From CAYLTX01 sp046545675 (GTDB lineage: Bacteria > Myxococcota_A > Bradymonadia > Bradymonadales > Bradymonadaceae), in contig JBKGZI010000093.1 of the NCBI GenBank assembly GCA_046545675.1, positions 1 to 15,394 on the forward strand: DNA of 15,394 nt. The letters run 5' to 3'. The notes below the pieces were generated by a model. The model did not search any database. It saw only the letters and a program-made list of their open reading frames with translations, and was not told where the DNA came from. Positions within the stretch are counted from its first letter, which is position 1. Every line of letters starts with the position of its first letter. The translations under genes and the position numbers were made by a program. This document shows, in pieces, positions 1-6,416 of the stretch.

Positions 1-2
1 AC

Positions 3-42
3 AAAAACGCCCCGAGCTGATCTGCTTAATCAACTCGGGGCG
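3..42 (-). terminator. Intrinsic terminator of the porin-cytochrome operon
   Basis: A perfect 9-bp GC-rich stem (8-16 pairs with 34-42) encloses a 17-base loop. On the minus strand the stem is followed directly by a run of five T (positions 3-7), the usual layout of a rho-independent terminator. On the plus strand no T run follows, so it reads as minus-strand only. It lies about 76 bases after the stop codon of the seven-heme cytochrome and so closes that two-gene operon. The loop is long for a terminator, which lowers certainty slightly. Confidence 0.8.
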
Positions 43-76
43 CTAAATACGTACGAGTCCGGTCGGCCCTTTGTCT

Positions 77-116
77 TTTCTAACTCTCTCACTTTCTAAC
101 TTTCTAACTCTCTCGC
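77..116. repeat. 8-base tandem repeat array
   Basis: Five consecutive 8-base units fit one register. TTTCTAAC occurs at 77-84, 93-100 and 101-108. The variants TCTCTCAC and TCTCTCGC occur at 85-92 and 109-116. The array fills most of the gap between the cytochrome stop codon and the operon terminator, and is strikingly pyrimidine-rich on the plus strand. It contains no stem-loop, and the function is unknown. The phased 8-base period is directly visible. The array may be a slippage-prone microsatellite-like tract. Confidence 0.75.
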
Positions 117-118
117 TT

Positions 119-892
119 TTACAAACACATCCCCCTCAACCTCTCCACATCCCCATGACACTTGGCGCACGCCCGTGCGTCCGAGTCCAACCAGCTCCGA
201 CAATTCATACGAAATTCCGGCGGGTGCGGATTGATCGACTGGTGGCAGGTCACGCAGTCGCGCTCCTGGTGGCAGCTTGCGCATTCGACGATGTTGCGCC
301 GGGCGGCCACGCCGTGGTTATTCGGTGAGCTATCGTCGATCCAGTCCGGCGGGTGGAATTCGAAGCGTGGCGCCGGGTCGTGGGGCTCGGCGGCGCTGAC
401 CCGGGTGCGCACGTGGCATTCGGCGCAGAAGGTCTCCGCCTTGTGGCAGTCGCTGCAATTATGCATGTCCATGCGCGCGTCGACGGCGTGGACGGTCTCG
501 TAATTGGGCGGGTGGACCCGGAACGGCTTGGAGAGATTTTCGGTGTGACACGAGCTGCAGTCCTCCTCCTGGTGGCAGTCGCTGCATTCGTCGGGGTCGG
601 AGCGGGCGATGGTGCCGTGGCGGTGGAGCCAGTCGACCTCGTGGTTGGCGGGCATGAGGCGTTCGCCGCCTGCCTGTTCAGCATTCTGTCCGGCACCGGC
701 CACCGAGCGGTAATCCGGCGAGTCGCCCTCTCGGCCGTCCGAGGTCTTGGCGCTGGTCGCCTGGTCGCCGGTCGTGTGGCTGCCGGTCGTACATTGTGTC
801 AGCGCGAAGGCCAGCAGGCACAGCGCGCCCAGGGCCCACAGCATCTGGCGGCGCCGGCGGGCAGTTCCCCGGGCGTGGGAGCGTCGTCTCAT
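119..892 (-). CDS. Seven-heme c-type cytochrome, exported
   Basis: This is a 257-residue protein predicted to bind seven covalent c-type hemes and to carry electrons in the periplasm or at the outer membrane. Seven CxxCH motifs start at Cys103, 112, 146, 156, 204, 213 and 242. The first six form three close pairs, and each pair is followed by an HPP tripeptide (His127, 180, 223). Extra histidines such as those at 84-92, 135, 144 and 193 could be axial ligands. The N-terminus has a very basic stretch and then a hydrophobic segment (about 17-33) ending in LTQC. This could be an uncleaved anchor or an atypical lipobox, since Gln at -1 is unusual. The ATG overlaps the stop of the upstream barrel gene in an ATGA arrangement and has GGAG eight bases upstream. 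The heme motifs make the class near certain; the redox partner is unknown. Confidence 0.93.
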   Translation of the reverse strand: MRRRSHARGTARRRRQMLWALGALCLLAFALTQCTTGSHTTGDQATSAKTSDGREGDSPDYRSVAGAGQNAEQAGGERLMPANHEVDWLHRHGTIARSDPDECSDCHQEEDCSSCHTENLSKPFRVHPPNYETVHAVDARMDMHNCSDCHKAETFCAECHVRTRVSAAEPHDPAPRFEFHPPDWIDDSSPNNHGVAARRNIVECASCHQERDCVTCHQSINPHPPEFRMNCRSWLDSDARACAKCHGDVERLRGMCL

Positions 893-2388
893 GGCCAGTG
901 CTCCAGAGCGAAGGTCGCGTAAACGCTTGTGTTGGTCGGATAGACGCTGCCCGTAGTGGTCTCCACCGCGGCGCTCAGTGTGCCGAGCGTCGAGATGGGG
1001 ACGTCCAGGCCGACCACGCCGGTGGTGGCGTAGCCGTCGTCAAAGCGACGATGGTCGGTCAGCGCCGCCAGGGCGAGGCCCCGCACCGACAAAAATAAGT
1101 CGCGCTGCCACACGGGCATGCGCAGCCGGACGTCGGCCAGCAGTTGGTCGGAGCCGCGATCGAGGCTGGTCTGGTAGCTGAGCAGCGAGCGCCAATTCAT
1201 CGGGTGCCGGCCGACCTTCAGCCGGCTGGTGTGGCTTATCGCGGCGCCGGCGGTGCGCTCGTCCTGGGCGTCGACGCCCGAGGCGGTCGCCTCGTCGTCG
1301 CCGTGGTAGAGCCGGCCCCAGCCGCGCAGCTCGACGTCGGTGCGCAGCGAGTCGACCGGCTGTTGGTAGGTCAGAAAAGCGCTCTGATAGGGCCTGGCGC
1401 CGAATAGATTGAAGATGCTCGAGCTGTCGAACCACGGGTGGCGGTGGTCGACGCCGGCGGTCGCCACGCCCATCGGGTCGGGCACCATCCAGCTCAACTG
1501 GAGGCCGGCGCGGTCGACATCCTGCAATTGCGAGTGAAACGCGCCGTGCGTCGACGCCACCAGCCGGCGCATAAACGAGGCGCTGGCCGCCGCGCCGAAG
1601 CGCTCGCTGCCGACCACGGTCTCATTGGTGCTGGTACCGTCCGAGCCCGCGTCTGCAACCGTCGGCGAGTCGACACCCGTCGAAAAGCGTCGCCTCCAGC
1701 TCAGATCGAAGCTCGCCTGGCGCGCCCAGCTCATTCCTGCGCCGGCTCCCGTCACAAAATGGGTCCCGTCGAGCTTGTCGGACTCGAGCCGGTCGTCGGG
1801 CGGCAGCCCCTGTACGTCGAATTGGGCCGAGTCGAAGCGGCCGTAGGCGGTCTGGATGTCGCGGCCGGCGTAGGCCTCGAAGCGCGCGCGGGTGCTCGCT
1901 TCCAGGCGCGGCCGCCAGCGAAACGCCACGCCGTCGAAGTCGCGCACGCCCAGCGAGCTCATCGACCATTGGCGCCCGAAGCGAAGCCGCATCGCCTCGA
2001 AGGGCTTCCAGTCCAGGTAGGCCAGATCGAGCACCAGGTCGTTCCACTGGTGGGCCAGATACGGGTCGTTTCGCTCGGCGCTGGACAGCGAAAAGTCGGT
2101 GTGAAAGCGAAACGACACGTGCGCGTTGAGCGAGCCGGTGCGATCGTCGAGCAGGTCGTAGCCCCACAGGCTCATCCCCTGGGTGAATTGTCTGGGGGCG
2201 GAGACGCTGCGGTCTGAGCGAAAATATTGGGTCGCCCGGCCAATCGTGATAGAGCGGATACGGTACTGAGCTGCGTTGGCGGCCGGTGGTCCCCACAGGA
2301 ATACACCCGCAAGAGTCGCAGCGCCGAAAAACCACAGCAGTGCAACTTCGAGGCGCAGCGGGTAGTCTTGGCCGGACGAGCGAGGCAC
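889..2388 (-). CDS. Predicted outer-membrane beta-barrel protein
   Basis: This is a 499-residue exported protein that I do not recognise as a named family. The start is GTG, chosen because GGAG lies eight bases upstream. The resulting N-terminus is a signal peptide with a hydrophobic core at about 15-33 and a likely cut in the ANA/AQ region near residue 40. The mature part has no long hydrophobic helix. It shows repeated short stretches of alternating polar and aromatic or aliphatic residues separated by Gly/Asp/Ser-rich loops, as in an outer-membrane barrel. It overlaps by four bases the following seven-heme cytochrome gene, so the two are probably translated together. A porin that houses or docks the cytochrome is one reading; a structural or transport porin is another. 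The call as a barrel rests on composition and pattern, not on a recognised domain. Confidence 0.75.
   Translation of the reverse strand: MPRSSGQDYPLRLEVALLWFFGAATLAGVFLWGPPAANAAQYRIRSITIGRATQYFRSDRSVSAPRQFTQGMSLWGYDLLDDRTGSLNAHVSFRFHTDFSLSSAERNDPYLAHQWNDLVLDLAYLDWKPFEAMRLRFGRQWSMSSLGVRDFDGVAFRWRPRLEASTRARFEAYAGRDIQTAYGRFDSAQFDVQGLPPDDRLESDKLDGTHFVTGAGAGMSWARQASFDLSWRRRFSTGVDSPTVADAGSDGTSTNETVVGSERFGAAASASFMRRLVASTHGAFHSQLQDVDRAGLQLSWMVPDPMGVATAGVDHRHPWFDSSSIFNLFGARPYQSAFLTYQQPVDSLRTDVELRGWGRLYHGDDEATASGVDAQDERTAGAAISHTSRLKVGRHPMNWRSLLSYQTSLDRGSDQLLADVRLRMPVWQRDLFLSVRGLALAALTDHRRFDDGYATTGVVGLDVPISTLGTLSAAVETTTGSVYPTNTSVYATFALEHWP
901..904 (-). promoter_or_regulatory. Ribosome binding site of the cytochrome gene
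   Basis: GGAG on the minus strand lies eight bases before the ATG at 892, inside the last codons of the barrel gene. It supports the 892 start and independent re-initiation after the overlapping stop. Confidence 0.6.
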
Positions 2389-2396
2389 GGATACTG

Positions 2397-2400
2397 CTCC
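2397..2400 (-). promoter_or_regulatory. Ribosome binding site that decides the GTG start of the barrel gene
   Basis: GGAG on the minus strand lies eight bases before the GTG at 2388-2386. This is the same spacing as in the downstream cytochrome gene. It is the main reason for choosing GTG rather than a later start. No convincing -35/-10 pair was found upstream; an AT-rich stretch around 2412-2421 is the only candidate for a -10 region. Confidence 0.6.
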
Positions 2401-2550
2401 GGGAACACACGGATATTTATTGAGAGCTCAAACGCTGAACTCGTTTGTACTCGACGTGTGGCCAGATGTGAAACAGCTACGGGATTGTCCCGAGGCGCCA
2501 GATGGTCATGAGATAATCCCGAAATAGGCCGATGATCCGAAATCTCTGCA

Positions 2551-2575
2551 CAGCTATGAAAAGTTTTCGTAGCTG
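2551..2575. promoter_or_regulatory. 25-bp near-perfect palindrome, candidate activator site
   Basis: Two 12-base arms (2551-2562 and 2564-2575) are inverted copies with one mismatch around a single central base. The arms read CAGCTATGAAAA and TTTTCGTAGCTG. The centre lies about 87 bp upstream of the start expected from the sigma-54 element at 2623-2639, a normal distance for an upstream activator site of an NtrC-class enhancer-binding protein such as PilR. The identity of the bound regulator is not shown by the sequence. The site sits in the divergent region and could also act on the minus-strand operon. Confidence 0.55.
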
Positions 2576-2622
2576 GTTGAACCCCGAGGCGTCCGTGGTG
2601 GGTCCGGCGCAGGGGATCGGAG

Positions 2623-2639
2623 TTGGTGCGGTTCTTGCT
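2623..2639 (+). promoter_or_regulatory. Sigma-54 (-24/-12) promoter of the minor pilin operon
   Basis: TTGG at 2623-2626 and TTGCT at 2635-2639 place the invariant GG and GC exactly 10 bases apart, as in the RpoN consensus. The CG after the -24 GG (2629-2630) also matches. Two bases of the usual TGGCAC (C and A) are replaced by T and G. Transcription would start near 2650, about 40 bases before the fimT-like start codon. Type IV pilin genes are often RpoN/PilR dependent, so the location makes biological sense. Confidence 0.65.
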
Positions 2640-2691
2640 CTGTTTAAGACCCAGTGAACCTCCTAGATAGCGCGATGCAACGGCAGAGGCG

Positions 2692-3480
2692 ATGAGACGA
2701 CTATTATTCGATAGACGAGCCGGGTTTTCCACGCGTGGTTTTACGTTGGTCGAGATGATGATCGTGGTGGCTATCATCGCGATCTTGGCCGCCTTCCTCG
2801 CCCCCAGCGTCTCCAAATATATGCATCGCTCCAAGGGCCAGTCGGCGGCGCGAAGCGTGGTCAGCGCCCTGCGGGGGGCGCAGAACCAGGCGCTCAGCCG
2901 CGGCGAGGTGGTCCTGGCGACGGTCTCCACCCGGGACGCGTCCGGGATGAACGGCAGCGGCGGGGAGATCGAGCTGTTTTTGACCGACAACCGCAGCGCC
3001 GACGAGTGCGACGTCTCCAGCGACGAGGACTTCCGGAAGACGACCAACCCGGATTGTTTCGCCCGCACCTGCGCGCAGGCCCAGAATATGGATACGGTGT
3101 CGGTCCACACCGTCGACTTCGGGGCGAGCCATCCGGATATGATGATCCTGGATACCGATCCGGCGCCGTCCAGCGGCCAATTTACCTTTTGCTTCTCGCC
3201 GGGCGGACAGGTGCTCGGCGAGGGCGGCCAGAGCTTGGAGCCCACCGGTGAGGATTGTGACGGGACCAACGCCCGGATCTTCGTGCGCGAAAGCTCGGAC
3301 GACGCGGATCTGACCTCCAACCCGGTCTACGGCTCGCCGAACCTGACCAAATGCACCGACGTCAGCGGCGGCAGCGACGACGACCAAAAGATGCGCCAGC
3401 AGCAAAAAGACGGCCGCGACGTGGCCAACTTTTACGCGATTTATGTCAGCTATAACGGTGCGATTTCGCTCAGGCAATGA
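2692..3480 (+). CDS. fimT: GspH/FimT-type pseudopilin (minor type IV pilin)
   Basis: This 262-residue minor pilin probably helps prime type IV pilus assembly at the inner membrane and sits at the pilus tip. The prepilin leader is basic and ends in Gly16, cut before Phe17. FTLVE follows, with the Glu at mature position 5, and then a hydrophobic helix to about residue 37. The helix continues into an amphipathic segment with KGQSAARSVVSALRGAQNQA, typical of the GspH/FimT family. The globular part carries five cysteines between about 106 and 189 and is rich in Asp and Ser. It is longer than many FimT/FimU proteins, mainly from these insertions. The start has a weak AGAGG just upstream. It is the first gene of the operon behind a sigma-54 promoter and overlaps pilV reading space at its stop. 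Whether it is FimT or FimU cannot be decided. Confidence 0.88.
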   Translation: MRRLLFDRRAGFSTRGFTLVEMMIVVAIIAILAAFLAPSVSKYMHRSKGQSAARSVVSALRGAQNQALSRGEVVLATVSTRDASGMNGSGGEIELFLTDNRSADECDVSSDEDFRKTTNPDCFARTCAQAQNMDTVSVHTVDFGASHPDMMILDTDPAPSSGQFTFCFSPGGQVLGEGGQSLEPTGEDCDGTNARIFVRESSDDADLTSNPVYGSPNLTKCTDVSGGSDDDQKMRQQQKDGRDVANFYAIYVSYNGAISLRQ

Positions 3481-3509
3481 TGACTCCAGTTCAAGCAAAT
3501 AGACCCGAC

Positions 3510-3514
3510 GGAGG
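3510..3514 (+). promoter_or_regulatory. Ribosome binding site favouring the internal pilV start
   Basis: A perfect GGAGG lies four bases before the ATG at 3519. The alternative ATG at 3477, which overlaps the stop of the previous gene, has no such element and would give a leader 14 residues longer. Confidence 0.55.
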
Positions 3515-3518
3515 CGCC

Positions 3519-4121
3519 ATGCGATCAGCTCGGCGCGGTGGATTTACGCTGGTAGAGTTGCTGATTTCGATGTTGATTTTGGCGATCGGGATCATGGCGG
3601 TCTTGTCGATGCAATTTACCGCCTTGGGCGGGGCGATGCTGTCGCGAGACAACTCCAACGCCTCTGACGTGGCCCGGCGCATGATGCAGGTGATGCGCTC
3701 CGAGTCGCAGCAATGGCGCCAGAACGACCTGATGGGGAGCATCTCGCAGTCCGCCTATGATGACTCGGCCTTCAAAGCCTCTCCGGTCTTGGCCAGCGTG
3801 GTCGACGGAGGTGAGAGTTGGGTCAGCTTATTCGACCAGCCCCTCGACGCCCGGCTATCCACCCGCGGGGCGGCGCGCTACTGCGCGTATTCGCGCGGGT
3901 ACTCGCCGGGTCCGGACAGCGGCGTGTATCAGATTCAGGTGGCCGTGGTCTTCCCGTCGGCCAACGAGAGCTTCGAGGGCAACAAGTGCCGGGGTTATGG
4001 AACGGATGAGCTCGACCCGGAGCTGGCCCCCGAAGATTCGCTGCAGATGCAGGGCCTGAGGGTGCAGTATTTTGGCACACAGATTGCGCGACGCGGCCAC
4101 TTGCCGCCGGTGGGGGGATGA
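3519..4121 (+). CDS. pilV: Minor pilin PilV
   Basis: This is a 200-residue minor pilin of the PilV family, part of the tip and priming complex of type IV pili. From the chosen start the leader is seven basic or small residues plus Gly8. Cutting before Phe9 yields FTLVE, with the Glu at mature position 5. The helix that follows (LLISMLILAIGIMAVLSMQ) is typical of PilV, including the ILAIG core. After it comes SDVARRMMQVMRSE, an amphipathic continuation. The start is set at 3519 because of the GGAGG just upstream. An in-frame ATG at 3477 overlaps the previous stop (ATGA) and would give 214 residues. The stop overlaps the first possible start of pilW by four bases. Two cysteines occur in the globular domain, at Cys118 and Cys156. 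Confidence 0.88.
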   Translation: MRSARRGGFTLVELLISMLILAIGIMAVLSMQFTALGGAMLSRDNSNASDVARRMMQVMRSESQQWRQNDLMGSISQSAYDDSAFKASPVLASVVDGGESWVSLFDQPLDARLSTRGAARYCAYSRGYSPGPDSGVYQIQVAVVFPSANESFEGNKCRGYGTDELDPELAPEDSLQMQGLRVQYFGTQIARRGHLPPVGG

Positions 4122-5677
4122 ACGTGAAGCAGGATTTCGACAGTCGAGCAGCAGACACCGATGAGAGGGCAGAACCCACCATGGATCGTCCCACCCGATT
4201 AGACAGGGGCTTTACGCTGGTCGAGTTGATGGTCGCCGTGGCCCTATTGGGCATGATCATGACGGTGATCTTCGCGCTCTTCGCGTCGACCTCGGACTCA
4301 CTTTACGAGGCCGATAGCCTCGCGGACACGATCAACCGGGCGCGCTTTGGTGTGGAGCGGGTCTCCGGCGACCTGCGAAGCGCCGGTTCGTTCGCCAGCC
4401 CGGATTCGCAAGAAGATCCCTGGGTCCAGCCCAAGGTCATCGGGCCCAATAGCCGGCTGCGAGTCTATGGAGTGTCCAGCTACGACGGCTGGCAAAATGA
4501 CGACTCAATCCTGTCCAGTGAACTGCAGTCCGCCCACGCCATGCCCAGCAGCCTCGAGGAGAATGACAAGGCGGGCACCTATGAAGCGACCGATTCGGGC
4601 AGCGCGATCAGCTTCGACGGCTTCATCGTGATGGGCGCGGTCGACTACCCGCAGAGCTTCGAGATCGCCGAGGTCCACTTCAACGGCGAAGGTGACGCCG
4701 ACGGCGGTTGGATTCCGGGGACCGAGCGCAGCCTATTTAAATTGCTGGCCAACGACCCGTTTTATACGCGCGTGGGCCAGCCCGCGGGGACGACCCTCGA
4801 TAGCGACTCGGACAAAGGCGATGACGAGATCATCACCCGGGATATGCAAAACCGGCTTTTGCGAGTCATGGATCGCAGCGGCTATGTCCAGATGAGTGGT
4901 ATCGACTTCAGCACGCTGCCCGAGTATGCCGAAAATAGCGGGCCGGGCGGCGGCGGCATCGAGTTCAAGCTGCGCATCCCGATGGCGGTCCAGGAAAGTG
5001 AGGCCAGCGGCGCCGTGGAGTTCGGCCTCGAGCGAGACACCACCGACGACGAGGATATCGGCTACGACGCCGCGATGATCGATGCGTTTTGGTACCACGT
5101 GGAGGTCGACCCGGAGGATCCGGTCAACTTCCGGCTGGTCCGCGAGCGCCTCGACGCTCACGCGCTGGCGCAGGCGCTGAGGGCCGGGCCCGCCACCATC
5201 GGTCGAGACGCACTGACCGACACGCTGGCCGCCAAAGCCCATTCCACCGGTGGCGAGACCGCGCGCGAGAAGGTGGTCATCACCGACCGGGTGGTCGACT
5301 TCCAGGTGTGGTTCGATTGCGCGGACGATAATGGAAACCTCACCGGCCGGCCCTGGCAGCTACGTTGGGCTAACCCCGCCGGGGACTCCGGGGGCGGATG
5401 CATGGATCCGAGCGCGCCTGAATTCGGCCGCGCTCGCATCGGCCACGTGCGTCTGTCGGTGCGTACCGCCAATGAGCGACAGGACGCCCCGGATTCTTAC
5501 GACCCGTCCAATGGCACCTACGACTCGGATGCGTTCTTCATGGACGAGGAAGGCAAGCCCAACGCGACGGTGCCGCTGCGCTACTTCGATATGCATCCCG
5601 ACGCCAAGGGCTCGGCGCGGGTGGTGACGGTGCAGACCGACGTCGAATTGGCTAATTTCGCGGCGCGAAATCTCTAG
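4118..5677 (+). CDS. pilW: Minor pilin PilW
   Basis: This 519-residue prepilin-like protein is of the PilW family, in the expected operon position after pilV. The leader ends with Gly31. Cutting before Phe32 gives FTLVE and a hydrophobic helix to about residue 52. The motif then runs into an amphipathic segment (NRARFGVERVSGDLRSAGSF), which is typical of PilW. The globular part is larger than in most PilW proteins and strongly acidic, with DSDSDKGDDE near 229-238. Two cysteines near 407 and 428 could pair. The start is uncertain. The listed ATG overlaps the pilV stop but gives an acidic leader, whereas the ATG at 4181 gives a short basic leader and is protein-chemically more plausible. An AGAGG lies about 12 bases before the second start. 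Confidence 0.86.
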   Translation: MNVKQDFDSRAADTDERAEPTMDRPTRLDRGFTLVELMVAVALLGMIMTVIFALFASTSDSLYEADSLADTINRARFGVERVSGDLRSAGSFASPDSQEDPWVQPKVIGPNSRLRVYGVSSYDGWQNDDSILSSELQSAHAMPSSLEENDKAGTYEATDSGSAISFDGFIVMGAVDYPQSFEIAEVHFNGEGDADGGWIPGTERSLFKLLANDPFYTRVGQPAGTTLDSDSDKGDDEIITRDMQNRLLRVMDRSGYVQMSGIDFSTLPEYAENSGPGGGGIEFKLRIPMAVQESEASGAVEFGLERDTTDDEDIGYDAAMIDAFWYHVEVDPEDPVNFRLVRERLDAHALAQALRAGPATIGRDALTDTLAAKAHSTGGETAREKVVITDRVVDFQVWFDCADDNGNLTGRPWQLRWANPAGDSGGGCMDPSAPEFGRARIGHVRLSVRTANERQDAPDSYDPSNGTYDSDAFFMDEEGKPNATVPLRYFDMHPDAKGSARVVTVQTDVELANFAARNL

Positions 5678-5688
5678 GATTCAGAGTC

Positions 5689-6357
5689 ATGACTAAACGA
5701 GTGCAACAGAATTTGCAGTGGCTTGGCCGCCGGCGAGGCAGCGCGTTGATCTTGACGATGCTCATCTTGCTGGTGCTCAGCGCGTTGGGGATGATGGCGC
5801 TGCGCAGCGTCTCGCAGAGCGTCCAGCAGTCCGGGGCCTACCGGGTGCGCACCCAGGCGGACGGCTTGTCCGAGGGGGCGGTCGAATACGCCACCTCCCA
5901 GGCGGGCAACGACGCCAAGACCTTCTGGTCGATGATGAATTCTGCCCAGGGTAACGCTTCACGGGACGCCATCGACGCCGACTCGTCGCTGGCCGATCGC
6001 AAGTCGCTGACCCGCCGCGGCTCGTTTTTGAAGCTGACCCAGCGGCCGGGCACGGGCACCGACAAGGAAGCCGACTTCGAGCAGTTGAACACCACCGACA
6101 CCGAGACCGGCCTGCTCGGCAGCGGCTCGTTCGAGGCCGCCGAGGACCATACCCAATTTTCGGTGGTCATCCGCGACCCGCTCGACGGGCCGCCCGCGCC
6201 GGGCTACGGAGAACAGTATTGCTTCAAGAAGGTGACCATCGCCAGTCGTGCGCTGGTCGGCCAGCCCGACCGTGACTGGACCGGCTCGGGCATGATGGCC
6301 GAGAGCCGCCACGGCGTGGAGACGTTTATCGGGCCCATCGAATGCGGGGCCCAGTGA
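5689..6357 (+). CDS. pilX: Minor pilin PilX
   Basis: This 222-residue PilX-family minor pilin sits 11 bases after pilW. The basic leader ends RRRG17. Cutting after Gly17 leaves SALILTMLILLVLSALGMMAL, the signature of the PilX N-terminal domain. As is usual for this family, the Glu at mature position 5 is absent (Leu here). PilX-like subunits are thought to cap the initiating tip complex, as GspK does in type II secretion. The remainder is hydrophilic, with two cysteines near 188 and 219 that could form a disulfide. Its C-terminus overlaps one possible start of pilY1. The ribosome binding site is weak, so translation probably depends on coupling to pilW. Confidence 0.85.
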   Translation: MTKRVQQNLQWLGRRRGSALILTMLILLVLSALGMMALRSVSQSVQQSGAYRVRTQADGLSEGAVEYATSQAGNDAKTFWSMMNSAQGNASRDAIDADSSLADRKSLTRRGSFLKLTQRPGTGTDKEADFEQLNTTDTETGLLGSGSFEAAEDHTQFSVVIRDPLDGPPAPGYGEQYCFKKVTIASRALVGQPDRDWTGSGMMAESRHGVETFIGPIECGAQ

Positions 6358-6406
6358 TGAGATGCGACCGGCAACTAATGGATCGGACAGCCAATATTGA
6401 TCGCGT

Positions 6407-6411
6407 GAGGG
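6407..6411 (+). promoter_or_regulatory. Ribosome binding site favouring the internal pilY1 start
   Basis: GAGGG lies five bases before the ATG at 6417. That start places a clean signal peptide at the very N-terminus. The upstream in-frame ATG at 6342, inside pilX, would add 25 charged residues in front of it. Confidence 0.55.
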
Positions 6412-6416
6412 TTGCA

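Noticed and set aside
77..116. Short repeats as a CRISPR-like array
   Set aside because: The units are 8 bases and contiguous, with no spacers and no cas genes.
2172..3320. A 382-codon open frame on the minus strand spanning the divergent region and the fimT-like gene
   Set aside because: It overlaps two well-supported genes and the promoter region, shows no domain or signal sequence, and is explained by high GC content reducing stop codons.
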